Assembly: GCA_037976565.1 (NCBI GenBank)
Contig: CP137666.1
Location: 54,029,271-54,093,270, forward strand
DNA: 64,000 nucleotides
Origin: Mesocentrotus franciscanus
Lineage: Eukaryota; Echinodermata; Echinoidea; Camarodonta; Strongylocentrotidae
Direction: 5' to 3'
The notes beneath the pieces were generated by a model, which was given only the letters and a program-made list of their open reading frames with translations, made no database searches and was not told the DNA's origin. Shown piece by piece: positions 31,857-46,400 of the stretch; position 1 is the stretch's first letter; each line of letters starts with the position of its first letter. A program made the translations under genes and the position numbers.

Positions 31857-34810
31857 ATGGATTCGAACACTTCAATGAATTCGACATCGACTGGGGATAC
31901 GCAACCCTTTACGGCAATCGACTATGTGGTTTTCCTTGGTATGGTGTTAGCTTCGATCATCACTGGACTCTATTACGCTTTCGCTGGGGGAGGACAGAAA
32001 ACAACTTTGAGGTGAGCCGAAGGAAGGGACTCAACGTAAAAATGTCAAGTCTATAATAATGATAAACTTTCTCTCTTTTTTCCCCCACTATTAATACATG
32101 CAATAATTATTGCTTAGAGGATACAACATTATGCACAATAACATGGCGTTTGATGATAACGAATTTTAATGATAATGATTTTTGCTTGAAACTCTCTCTC
32201 TCTATCTATCTCTTTCTCTCTCTCTCTCTCTCTCTTTCAAATTAGAACTTTGAAAAGTAATTCACCATAGTAAAATAGGCCTATTTGAAAATAGTTAAAC
32301 ATATCTTATTAATGCTTAAAATTTCGATACAATAAACTTAACGAGCTACCTGATTATCGTCTACTTTTGCTAGAATGAAAATATTTAACGCTATATATAC
32401 TGGCGGACCAATTATTGAATAAGTATAGCATGCGGGAAGAAGAGCAGTAAGTTGATGAAATCTATCAGAGTACAAAGCTCGGAATACAAATGACAAGAGA
32501 AATGTGGCATAATAATATTGTTTTGTATATAAATACAGTTAACTTGCCTTAATTAGCGACCACAGTCATGTATTGTAAGCCCGACTGTTTGTAGACTGTT
32601 TTTTCCTCTCTCGTGCAGTAATATTTGATACATGGAATGTGCATCAAACTATAAAGGAACCTGTACATAACGACTACTTGCCTATAGAAAGCCCTCTTTT
32701 CTCTTCTCATTATTTCGAGTGGTCTTTACGTATACGTTTTATGTGATTATCATCAAGTACAATGTAACTCCAAAGTCTCCAATTCTTATAATACATTTGT
32801 TAAACATCTTGACCATGCACGCAAGTTACCTGCTCGCTGATCGTAGCATGAAGAGTTTTCCCATTGCGTTGTCGACCGTCGTTTCGTTTCTATCCGCCAT
32901 CACTCTCCTCGGTATCCCTGCCGAGATCTACACCCATGGCGTCCAGTACTGGTGGACTAGTTTTTCCTGCCTCATCAAAATGTCTTTAACTGCCATCATT
33001 TTCATCCCTGTCTACTACGAGCTTGGTCTAACAACTGCGTATGAAGTGAGTATCATCAAACCAACATCATAACTATACCGCAAGGACGTTTAACTCCGAG
33101 GACAATAATTTACCCTCAGACAACTACCCCATAAGAAAACAACCATCTAGGACAATAATTCCTACCTTGGACATCATCAACAATGATTCTGATATAAACT
33201 GCTTAGGGGGTAGTTCAAAATGTCTCCTTGGTGTAATTGTACGGGTTTAGTTGTCCGGGGTTAGTTGTCCAGCGAAAACTGTCCCAGGAACGTAAGTGGC
33301 CTATAAAGTAGATGTCCGACAGTTTTTGTATTGGGGTTGTTGTCAGAGTGGGTACTTGTCTCGGGAGCTGTCCCAAGGGTACTTTTCTGGGGATAATTAG
33401 TCAAGGATTTTGTTTTGTCATAGAATTAAATCGGACATTATTGTGCTTCTAACGGGCTTTTGATCGCGTGGTAACGTTTTGACTGATAAGACTGATAAGA
33501 TATCGTGGTTATTGAATAATAAAAACACGACCTGTAAAATCACAAGAAATATGAATGTTCTTACAGTATAATTCGAAGGATAATCTATTACCGCGTATAT
33601 TTTTGTTTGCTTTAGACATGCATGCCCCTTTTGAATTCTAGTTCTTTTTCATCTTATTTCAAATGTTTTAATCATGATACCCCACCATCCATGCTAGATT
33701 CTTTATTATGGATTTAACTACAGGAGAGGGTGTACAATCTATTTCTTTCCGACACCCGACACCACACATCCATGAACGACGCCCTTTGTCAATAGTTTCA
33801 GTAGAGCCATAGTACCTATACGGTATAGGCATTCGGACATCGTGGACATACACACTCAATAATTATACACAAAGTGCATTTGCGATCAAACTTTCATGAT
33901 CTGTGTCAACTGGATATATACATCACAATAACAGCCACATGAATAATAAAATATCATTAATGAGTCCTTAATTTTTATTACCCTGCATTGGTTGTTGTAA
34001 GACTATACTTCTATGGCATTACTAACGGTATAATTGAGAATTAATAACTCGTGCTGGTAAATTTGTAATGAGTGGTTGTGGCCGGCTCCGAATCTAATCA
34101 GCTATTGCCTTCAAACTTTAAAGAATGAAACGATGTAATTCTGACTTATACTCAACTACGAATAAAGCTTTTTAGAAACACGAGTAAAATTCATTTTCTT
34201 TCTTTCAGTACCTCCATCTCCGGTTCGGTATGACAGTACGAATTGCTGGAACCATCTTGTTCATATTGCAGACGGAGGTTTACATGGCTATAGTAATATA
34301 CGCCCCTTCATTAGCAATTCAAGCAGGTACAGGCAGTAATGACTATTAATTATTTGGAATAGGGGGTGGGTGGTGAGATCATGGCATATCATTTGGTGAA
34401 GTTATACGATGATAACTTTTATACAATGCACGTACCGGTACCACCAATATAAAATATGGCGATTTGTTGAAGACAACAAATACCCCTTTTTTGTTTATTA
34501 AACAAACATATGAGTATTGGTGTTCCTTGAAGCCTTCTCTCTTTTTGAAGTTTATCCCTGTAAACCAGACTTGATTTGCAAACATTTCGAATAATTTCAT
34601 GAATGATGGGCCGACATTAACACACCACTTTGAAATTTCGCCTGATACTCTGAAGCCATCAATAGACCGGTTTACTACCATATTCAAATTTTGGATGTTT
34701 CTTTCCTGTGGACATAGTAACGGGTTATTCCATTAATAATAATAATAATAATAAAAGCAATCAAACAAACCTGTTATTAATTAATGAACTACAATACTCT
34801 GAATCTAATC

Positions 34811-34845
<35 letters not shown>

Positions 34846-37800
34846 CTTGTTGCTATGTCGGGCAAGCATCGGTAAAGCTTTCGGGTTGTCAGCAACCTTT
34901 GCTTAATAAGTAATATTATGCATACAATTTGTTAGTAAATCGGTCTATATATAGCATCAGGCTGGGAGAGGGGTATTGGCATAATATCTCCAAATATTTT
35001 GACCAGAGAGACATCTTAACTTGAATTATATTACAGAAGAGTATATTACGCGTTCACGTTACGTTAAAACTCACGGAGTTTTCTTTTTGAACTCTCCATG
35101 TAGTTACCTATCCCGTGTCGCTAGTATAATGGTAAAACCGAGCTTCTTTAATAGAACAGAAAATGACGATGACCGGAAAATATGAGGGTGAAATTGGGTT
35201 GATGATAATTATGATTGTCTTTGTCATCTGTTTTCAGTGACTGATCTTCCGATTTATGCAACCATCCTGCTTAGTGGAGCTGTATGTATCATCTACACAG
35301 CACTGGTAAGGTCATTTCTAGCCCTGACTTCAACGCCGAAATGTTCTAGTGTCTCGAAAGAAGAAAAAGAAGAAAAGCAGGAAAAATGAAAACAAGATGA
35401 AGAAGAAAAAGAAAAAGCAGGAGACGAAAAAGTAGGAGGAGAAGGAGGAGGAGAATTTTTAAAAAAAATACACCACACCATTACATACACACTTCACATA
35501 TCAGCCTGAATATTTTAGAGAAAATGTTTTGATAAAAATATGTCTATACACGTATTATGTAGGACCTGTTGTTATTCATTAACATGATTAATAATAGCTT
35601 AATATAGCTAATAGCTCCAATAACGAAGGCCTCCCTGACACACTTTTAACCAATATAGGGTGGAATCAAGGGTGTCATTTGGGCTGACGTTCTCCAGTTC
35701 GTCGTCCTGTTCGTTTCTTTCGTCATCGTTGTCGTTCTCGGGTGCATCCGTGCTGGAGGAATTGACTACGTCTGGGAGTACAATAAACAAAATGGTCACC
35801 TAAACTTCTTGTGGTTAGTATCTAGACCTTTAGATCTAGGGTTCTATGACACACGCTCCAGTTGCAATTGCTTCGAGTCCGCGGTCGATTTCCTACCTTA
35901 ATCGAAATTATTCATACCCATTTTTAAGCATGTGAAAAATTGATTTGTCCCGATTTATCTTTCTTGAGAATGTGACATATTAAAGCTTACAGTTAAAAGT
36001 ATTTTTAAAAGGCCTTTATTTTTAATTGCGGAGTGCCAGGAGTGTCAAGTCTGATAAACATGAGCTTTATAAGAACCCACTAATATTATCATAATTATAA
36101 TTTATTTCACCAGTCCACTTTTGATTCTTGAGTTACGAAAAACAAAAAACAAAACATCAAATTTACATGGGGTATGAATACTTTAATTGTTGACTGTTAT
36201 ATATTCAATATCTATTTTAACTTCCTCTCTTCAGGTTTTCTCCTGATCCAACCGTACGTATCACTTTCTGGGGTGCTACGATGGGAGGAGGATTCAGTGG
36301 GCTGGCCCAGTATGCCGTCAGCCAGATAGCAGTCCAACGTTTCCTCACTGCCAAGTCTGTCAAGCTTGCTCGCAGGTGAGAGTGGAAGGGTTTCTCATTG
36401 GTGGTTAGTGACCGTGTCACTGCGGGGAGGGGGGAGGGTATTTACCACCCTTGACTCCTATACGCAATTTTGTGAAAGAGTCTCTCGTTGCAGTGAATGT
36501 GAGGTTTTACTGAGATGGGGGGGGGGGTGTCTAGCTCTGATACCCTAACTGCAATCACTGTTTCTGTCGGTAAACTTGCATCTGTCTATTTATCTATCTA
36601 ATAACTGATGGCGACGACGATGACGATGTGATATTGCTTGTAATGACGGCGACAATACTAATAACTGGTGGTAATGATGATGATGATGACGATGGTAACA
36701 TTTTTTTCTTCAATAATGGTGACGATGGTTATAAATGGTGGCAATGATAGTGACGATGATCATGATGATGAAAATGTTGGTAATAATGGTGACGATGGTA
36801 ATGTAATGATGGTGACGATGGTGACGATGGTGACGACGGTGATAATTTTTGGTAATGACGATGACGATACAAATAACTGGTGGTAATCAATGTGACGATA
36901 ATGGAAATTTGTGGTAATGATGATGACGATGGTGATAATAAGTTGCAATGATGATGGCGTTGCTGACGATTATGATAATTGATGGTAATGGTGGTGACGA
37001 TTGTTATACTTGGGGTATTCCTATTGATGATTACGGTAGTGACATTTGTTGAAATAACACCGGTGATCGTAATGACAGTGATTGGTACAAAAATGACGAT
37101 GATAACGTTAATATTGGTTGTGATAATGTTGACGATGATAACAGTTAGTGGTGATGACGGTGACGATGGTATTCATTGATGGTATCAAGGGTGACAAAGG
37201 TGATATTAGTTTGTCATTACAGTGACTATTGTGGTTCTGGCTGTAATGACGGTGACGATTTTCATCAGTATACATTGCTATGGTTATGTTTTGTATAAAA
37301 CAACTGAAAATGGTGAATAATATAAGTTTGGGGATTGATGCTGCTTACTGAAGACAGTATGTGAACGATCAGAACATAAACCTCCTTCGAGCTATTCCTA
37401 TATATCTTTGTTTTTACAGGTCACTATTGTATGGTATACCATGTTCTTGGTTCATGGTAACGTTGGTGTCATTCAGCGGCCTTGTCATGTATGCTTACTA
37501 CAACAGTAAGTAGTCATACCTCATACCACAGAGGCACAGACACACCGTCAAGACCGACATTATACCGAAAATAGACCGAACGATAAATTACATTACCCCG
37601 AATGGCGAAGAATCTGTCGGTTTCGGATTCGGTTTACATACTCGTCTGACCGACTCCAAACCGATCGCCAACCGACAAAATCGTATTTTTCAATCTGTTT
37701 TTGATCTCGTCGGTGTGACTACACTCAATAATTTATGCATAACATAATCTCAATTCGTCTCAAAGATTATTCTAAGCAAAATACCCGAGGATTAAAATAC

Positions 37801-40800
37801 CCGAAGATAGAAACAGTGCTTTTATCGATGCCTAATGCTAAACATTAACAACCGTAGTGGCGTATTTACAGGGCATATGACCAGAAAATGTACAATAAAT
37901 GGAATAATGTAGAAAATAAGGCAGAGGGGAAAAAAAAGAATACTCCAGCACTCCTATTGGTTTCCGATCGATTCTCAATTGTATTTTATTTTTCATTTAT
38001 TTCTCTTCGTGGTTCTCTTTTAGTATGTACGTTTACAATATGACAACATTATATTAAAACGGAATTATGGTTAATATATCAAAACAAATCTTAAAATCGG
38101 GACTTTCAAATTATCAGTAATGAGAGGACCAAAACGTACCTCAATCAATTTGTGTCAAAATTATTCTAAGCAAAATGCCTGAGGATTTTAAAGACACTGC
38201 GATTATATTAATGCCTACTGCAGTGGCGTGGTAAAAGGGCACGTGATCAGAAAATATACTAGGCCTATAATTTAAATGAATGTAGAGAATCATCTTTATC
38301 TGGGAAAAAAGAAGACGACATCACTGAACATATTAAAGTGATATTTCACTATTGGTGGTTTCAGATTATGGACAGTTATGTATCTAGAAATGTAAACGTT
38401 CAATTTATCTTACTTTTTACGACTTTTATATTTCTCTGTATAATCTTGTTTCTCATTTATTTTTAAATATCACAATGACAACATGCCTAACAAATCAAAG
38501 TGAATAAATTATATTGTGGTATTTACATGATTTTATGTAAAAACAATGATTAGGAACCGATGATCTTTTTTAAAAACTCAATACAAATGATGATGCCTTT
38601 TAAAAGTTCATTACACAATCAGGCTATTTCTGAACTTGAACAATATATGCCTTATATATTTTTAAAATTTCTTTTGACTGACTTTTACTTATCCAATCAT
38701 TTTAGATGACGAAACTGGGAGAGGTGAACCGAATTTCCCAAAGTCTGATCAGGTAATGGGCCAAACATGGATTATTTAGAATAACATTGTTTTACAATGT
38801 ATGGCAGTATGGGTCGATAGTAATCATAAAATGGCGCACACAGAAATATATGGACGAACATCAATGATAATGCATAATCATTACTTTTTAAATCCTTCTA
38901 GTGGCATAAATAGTTCTTATAATTATTTTAAAAAATTATTGGTTTAAGGTTTCTATGAACAACTTTGAATTAAACATAATACTGTCACCAGAGGCGGTGG
39001 AGCGGGAGGGGGGACAGGCACAGCGCCCCTCCTATTCTTATAAAATGCTCTTACCACCTCTGATAAGTGCCCCCTTCACCGATGATAATTTCCCTTATTC
39101 AAATCTGAGAGGTGCCGATTTTACTTTAACATGTGCCCTTCTCACTTCTGAAGTGCCTTTTCCCATTCTGATAAGTGCCCCTTTTCATCTTTGATGAGTG
39201 CACCTTCTCACCTCTCATAAGTGCCCCCTTTTATTTTGACATGTCCCCTTTTTCTTTCCAATAAGTGCCCTTTTTCCTTCTGATAAAGGCCCCTTGTCTT
39301 TTTTAATAAGAGCCACATCCCTTTCTCATAAATGCTCCTTCTCACGCGTCTGATAAATACCTCTATTAAAATCTCATAGGTGCCCCTTTTCCTTCGACAA
39401 GTGCCCATTTTCCTTTTTAATAAATGCCCTTTCCTTTCCCACAAGTGCCCCTATTAATCTCAGATGAGTGCCCATTTTAGGTACAAGAAATGCCCCTTAA
39501 CACCTCTGTTAAGTGCCCCTTGACCTCGTTTAATTGCCTCTCTTCAAATCTGAGAGGTGTCCCTTATTTTTTTGTAAGTGCCTCTTTTCCTTTGTATGCC
39601 TTCTTTTCATTCTTATTAGTGCCCCTCTTTCATCTCCAGTGAGTGCCCTTATTCAAATTTGAGAGGGCCCCCTTTAACTTTGTAATACGTGCCCGTTTTA
39701 TTTTGACACTTGCCCCCTTATCCTTTGTAATTAGTGCCATTTTCCTTCTGATAATTGCCCCTTTTCCTTTGTAATAAGTGCTCCCTTTCCGCTCTCATAA
39801 GTGCCCTTTTTAAATCTCTGGTGAGTGCCCCTTATCAGGTGCGAGAAGTGCCCCATTTTTACCTCTACTAATTCCCTCTTTTTACTTTGACACGTTCTCC
39901 TTTACTTTTCTAATACATTTTCTTTTCCCTTGGATATGTGCCCCATTTTCCTTTCACCGTAAAAATGTACTCCTATTTTAAAGCTGATAAGCGCAACTTT
40001 TTCTATAATTTCACCCAAAGCTATCTCGCATTTAAAGTTTATATAATTATGTTTCTGATTTAAAAAATCTTTTCAGTCTCCCATGATTAGATTGTGCTTA
40101 AAACCCCATCATGGTTGTTTTTTCCTCTTTATAAGATGTAATTTTTCACACTGCGATCCAAAAAATCTTAACATTTTTGCTCACTCGCTTCGCTTGCTCG
40201 CAAATAAATATTCAGACCATCACACCAAACTGCAAAGTATGATGCGTAAGCAGTATCTAGGACCATGTAAAGAGATAAACAAACATTGAAATCATCCCTG
40301 ATAATGTAATCACAATGTAGGGGTATATACCAATGTTTAAAAATTGTATATTCTTGCTTTGAGGTTTTGCTATGTAGGTGCCCCTTTTTCCAGAAAGAGC
40401 CCTTTTTTGTTCTTTCAAGTTCTTTGTCCCATAGGTTTAGAGGCAAAGACACTTAACATCGACATAAAACTGCAGATCTCGAGATTTGAAGGAGGGCAGG
40501 AATAGAGAATTAATGAGTATAATACTGAAACTTTGGACAGTTACTGAGTAGGAAGGCCGGTATGTATACATCGAGTGGATGGAGCGTTTTTTTCGGTCTG
40601 TAAAGCCCCACTGTACTACTTGTAGATACTTGCTCCCTCTATATAGAAAACAATGCATAAGCGGTGCCTGTTGGTCCCCCATGATCCTCTTTTTCTTATG
40701 TTAATTGAGAGCTGAGTTGATGAGATAACCACCTGTCAGCGACCACGCTAATCCCTTTAATCCCTCCAGGCCAAACTAGTGCAGAGGGGCGTTAAAGAAG

Positions 40801-43434
40801 TCGTTGTTTGATAGATCATCTGCCACTAGAACTTGACATAATTTATCTAGAAAGTCAAGGATGAAAAAGTTGACACGGTAATGTTCTTTTTTTGTACTTA
40901 ATCTTCCTCTTCCTTCGACAGATCTTGATATACTTTGTAAGCCAAGAGTTTGGAAAGATTCCGGGGATTCAAGGCCTCTTTATCGCAGCGCTGTATGCTG
41001 GAACGATTAGGTATTACAAACATTAAGACAGATTTTGTGGATTTTGTTTTCATAATTAATAATTGTATTGTGAGTTTCATGGCATATAGTTGCGCGTTAT
41101 ATAAGATGAATATTATGAAGGAAAACAATTCGTACATCGCGTATGCAACGATAGGATGAATTATTTGTCTCCTTATTTCTAGTAATAGATAAGATTTGCT
41201 CATCGTCTTTTCGAAGCTGGAAATACGTTTTGTCTACACCAGTCCTCTTCTTGTCTTTATTCTCTTAATCTCTGTCTGTCTCGTTCTCCTTTTCTAATTG
41301 GTAATGCATGGTGCTTGGGCATGTCTGTCTGTCTATCTTTCTCTGCCTATGTCTCTCGAGTCTGTCAAAGTTAACATTACAATGGCATTTTCCAGAGACA
41401 GTGTTTTAAATTGGGTTATTTTTACATCCAGGCCTTTACGAATTCCCGCCTAAACGCGCGAAAGCAACGCTTGATACATGCATCTCATTAAGAGATAGAT
41501 AAATAAATTAAGAAATACATTGACAAAATATGAATGAATGAATAAACAGACAAACACCTAAATAAATAAATAAATAAATGAAGAATAAATAAATGAATAA
41601 ATACCTCCGATATCTATCTGCACACCTACGTTTGACAGCACGGTGACCTCGGGGTTGAATTCACTGGCTGCCGTGACCCTTGTCGACATCGTCAAACCAT
41701 GGAGGAGGTGGAGGTCAAGACGTCGAGGGGAGATCGTAGAGCTCGAAGAGACGGCAGAGCAAGATCATCGCGATACATGGTTCTCCAAAATATACAGTAA
41801 GGAATCGGAGAAGAAAGAGGGAGAGAGAGGGAGAGAGCCGAGAAAGAGGAAGGGGGAGATGAATGAGAGAGAGAGGGAGGGGCAGGGGCGGCCGAGCGAC
41901 TTCCAAAGTGGGGGGGGGGCACCAAGAAAAAAGGGCACTTTCTGGAAAACAGGGCACCTACAAAGGGAAATCTCAAAGCGAAAATATATAATTGTTATAC
42001 ATTGGTATATACCCCTATACATTGTGATTACATTATCAGGGATGGTTTCAATATTTGTTTCACTTTATACACCATACAAGAAATTGTTTAAGCATCATAC
42101 TTTGCAGTTTGGTGTGATGGTCTGAAAATTTATTTGCGAGCGAGCGAAGCGAGCGAGGAAAAATTTTAAGAATTGTGAGGTCGCAGTGCGAAAAATTACA
42201 TCTTATAAAGAGGAAAAAACCCAATTCTGATGGGGTTATAAGCACATTCTCATAACGGAAGACTGAAAAGACCTTTGATAAGTAACATACGTATATCATC
42301 TATAGATGCGTGCGAGCGTAGCGAGCGAGCTTTGGGGAAATTGCTCTTAGTCGCTTGAAATTAGGGGCGCGTTTAATGATGAGAGGAAAAGGGGACACTT
42401 ATCAGAAAAGAAAAGGAGCATGTGTCAAAGTACAAAGAGTAATTATCAGAGGTGAAAATGGGGCACTTCTTACACCCTCAAAAAGAGGCACTCACCAGGG
42501 ATGAAAAAGTCAGTCATGAGAATAGGAAATGGGCATTTGTCGACGGAAAAGGGGCCCCATCAGATTTTGATAGGGGCATTTATAAGAGGTGAAAAGGGGC
42601 ATTTATGAAAAAGGGATAGGTCCCTTATTAGAAAGGAAAAGGGGCACGTATCATTGTTAAAAGGAAATTATCAGAGGTGAAAGAGGCACTTATCGCACCT
42701 GAAAAGGGGCAATGACCAGATATGAAAAGGGGCACTTATGTAAATGAAAAGGGGCACTTATAAAAAGGAAAATGTGCATTAGTTGAAAGAAAATGGGCAC
42801 CGATCAGATTTTAAAGGGGGCATTTATCGGAGGTGAAGGGGGCACTTATCTGAAGTGAAAAGGAGTATTTTCTCGTACTTGAAAAGGGTCATTTACAAGA
42901 AAAGGGGCACTTATGAGAAGGGTAAGGGCTTTTTTAATGGGGCACTTATCATTAGGAAAGGGGGCACATGTAAAAATATAAGGTGCGCTTATCCGAGTTA
43001 AAATGGGGGTAGTTATTAAAAGGAAAAGGGGCCCTTTTTACAAAGGAAAAGGGCCACTTGTCAAAGTAAAAGAGGCACCTTTCAGATTTGAATAGGGCAA
43101 TTATCAAAGGTGAAGGGGGCATTTATCAAAAGTGAAAAGAGGCACTTCTCGTACCTGAAAAGGGGCACTTACTAGAGATTAAAAAGGCACTTATGAGAAT
43201 GGAAAATGGACACCTATTGCAAGGAAAATGGGAACTTGTCAAAGTAATAAGGGCACTTTTGAAAGTAAAAGGGGCACTATTCCTATGTAAAAGGGGCACT
43301 TCTTACAAAGTTAAAGGGGCACTTTTTCTATGTAAAAAGGGGCACTTTTTGGGTGCTTGACAAAGTGGGAGGGCACTGTGCCCCCCTGCCCCCCGGGAGG
43401 GCCGCCTCTGGGAAGGGGTGGAGAGAATGAGAAG

Positions 43435-43468
<34 letters not shown>

Positions 43469-46400
43469 GGGGGGCGGAGAAGAAGAATGGAGATAGAGAA
43501 AGATACTGAAAATGTGAAGAAAAAACCCATCGTATTTCAATATTGAAGCGATATTTGATCTCTCAAAATGCGTCCATTAAGGAATCCAGTAACTGTAAAT
43601 CGTTTAAATTTGTTATTACCTGTAAACAAATTATTTCCCCTTGATTCCTAGAATATTTGGACATTTTTCTTGATCATAATGATAAAATATAGAGAAGAAA
43701 GTTATCTATGAGTCTGTCAATGTCTCTTCCTGTATATATTCACTCTTGTAGCCGTTGTCTACGGTTGTATTACGCTCGGCCTGGCTTTCGTCGCCACAAA
43801 GTTGGGGTCACTGATACAGATGACAAACTCCGTATTGGGGCCAATCGGTGGACCAATTGTCGGCGTCTTCTCGGTCGGTATGCTCTACAAGAGAGCAAAC
43901 TCAGGGTAATTTCGTAGTATTTGTTTCCTTTCTGTTTTACTTTTAAAAAATGGGGTAGGATATCTTACACAACAATGGCCTTTTGACGGTTTTGAAGTCA
44001 ATACTTTGAGATGATTTTAGCATGTATAATTATATTTACATGATAATCATGTTAGGAAATCAAGGGAATGGTAAGGAACAAACAATGGAGGCTGTGATTT
44101 TTTTTTTGTCTCAGATCATACCGAATATCTTGGACTACTGAGAGTTTCTAAATTTAAAAAAAATATAGAAATTGTGCCGGTTTTTTCTAATATTTGCTCC
44201 GGCAACAACTGCATGCTCCGTGCTCTATTTGAAAAGTATAAAGGGTAAACACCCAGGGTAAACACCAGGGTTGAAATATGGTTTTAGGTTAGATTTAAGG
44301 TAAGAGTTATGTATAATGTTTGGCCTGGTGTTGGCTCCTCAAGATTGAAGTTTAAGACCCTGTCCGATGAATATACAACTTTATATCAGTGGAAAGCTCA
44401 ATGAAAGTAGAATACAAATATAAAGGAATAAACAATATTTTCCCTTTCAGTATTGCACAAAAGCAAATTAAATCGTCATTTTCCTCACCCCTCCAAAACA
44501 CGAGTCAACAGGGGTCAGTTACGGTGACGACATAACATGTGGACCCAATCGGCTCTCACCCTTGCATAATTAATGCAAAGTCATTGTGAATATGCGTATT
44601 ATATACTCCACATAATGATGTCTTCAAGTCTATAGCTAGTTCTTTTAGGTCGACAACTTTTCAAAGCTTTAGATTTCGAGTTTTCAGAGAGATGTTATTC
44701 TCTGAGAGACGCGCTAAAATAGCATATAATTGATATTATTGTAATATATGGCTTATGCTTTCATTTGATATATATAATTCATCTATTTCATTTGTTCCAC
44801 TTCCGACAGGGTCTAACTATAAGAATTTGTCGCATGAGAAAGTGTTGTACAACCTTATCACCACTTGAAGCATCTTTCATTTCTTTCTTTCCTTCTTTCT
44901 TTCTTTCTTTCTTTCTTTCATTCATTCTTCTTCCCTTTTAGAGGAGCCATCGCCGGTCTAGTTGTAGGTTCTGCTGTTGGTATAGGGATGTCCGTTGGAT
45001 CAGCTACTAACCCGGACTCGGACTTATGGATCTTAAAAGTAAGAAATTAGAAGCTTAAGGGAAAACACCCCCATTTTTTTCTCGAGGCACATGTAGAAAA
45101 ATAATGCAGGAACCCACAAAACACCCCCAAAAAAAAAAAATAAAATAAAAATAAAAATAAAAATAAATAAATACAAAAAAAATAAAACAAATAAAACAAA
45201 TAATAAATAAATAAATAAAAAAATAAATAAATAAAATAAAAAAATTAATAAAAAATAAATAAATAAATAAATAAAATGAAATAATAATAATAATAATAAT
45301 AATTCTCGTACCGCTTCTGAATCATAAGCTAATCATCCCTTGCTCTCAAAACGTTTATTATGCAGGTATCATTCATGTGGTACACCATGATATCCTGTTT
45401 CACAACGATCATCGTCGCTGTCCTCGTCAGCGAGGTCGTACGTCTGTTCAGCGACAAGGAGAGGAGTCGTCAGGTTGACCCGTTACTAGGGGCATTTACA
45501 CTGTCATCCAAACACGCCAAAAAATGCCAAACCGGAGCCTGACCGCGATGTTTCAGTGATGTTACCAGGGCAACTACGCTTTACCGGCAAAAATGCCAAG
45601 CCCGAAATATTCCAAAACGAAGTGTGATCTTTTGGCATCTTTTGGCATATTTTGGCGTGTTTCGCAAGTATAAACGCTCGCACTTGTAAAATCGCGATTT
45701 TAGGTCACGTGACTTTAGGAGCGTGGCTAGCTTTCGTCCTTGAAGCCTTATTTGCACAAAGTAAACAACTTGTTTACGCTGAACCGCTACGAAAGAGTCT
45801 CAGCTAAACTGTAAAATCTCGCTTTAGAAACCACCAAATGAAATGATTAAAATGTCAAATGGAAGAAAAAGAGTTGTTCTAACTCATAAATATTGCAAAT
45901 AGTTGCCAAACCCTGTTTTAATATGCGAAAACTGAGCAAAACAAAGCGCAATCTTTTTTGTATTATTTTATCTGAAAATATTTCAGTATTTTTTCATATT
46001 TTCCGTCATTACACCAAATCGATACTTTCGTACGTGATAAATCAAAGTATATCAAACTCTCTTCCAAATATCTTTTCATAATTCTATGTCCCACGGTTGT
46101 TTCGGGAATAAATCGAAGGCAATGTCATCAACGAACCCATGGCGAAACATTCACGGAAGCGTAAATGTAGTCACACGTACCGTTATACGTGCATGACTGT
46201 TCGTGCTGGACTCGCTGTGTATGATTGAGCATTTTGCATTTGGAAGACCGCGCATGCGCATTACCAACCAAAACACGCCAAAACATCGCTGAGCAGCTCA
46301 GTCGGTGATGTTTCGGCACAAGTGTAAACGGGTGCACGAAACATCGCGATTTTTCAAAATGAGGTATTTGACAGTATAAATGCGCCTACTGTTGGCGACA

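Noticed and set aside
36605..37260. Met/Asp/Gly-rich frames in an SLC5 intron
   Set aside because: Cryptic GAT/GGT minisatellite; no splice support.
41643..42125. 160-aa frame after SLC5 exon 9
   Set aside because: Its first part is genuine exon 10; beyond 41796 it reads past a consensus donor into a hAT-like element.
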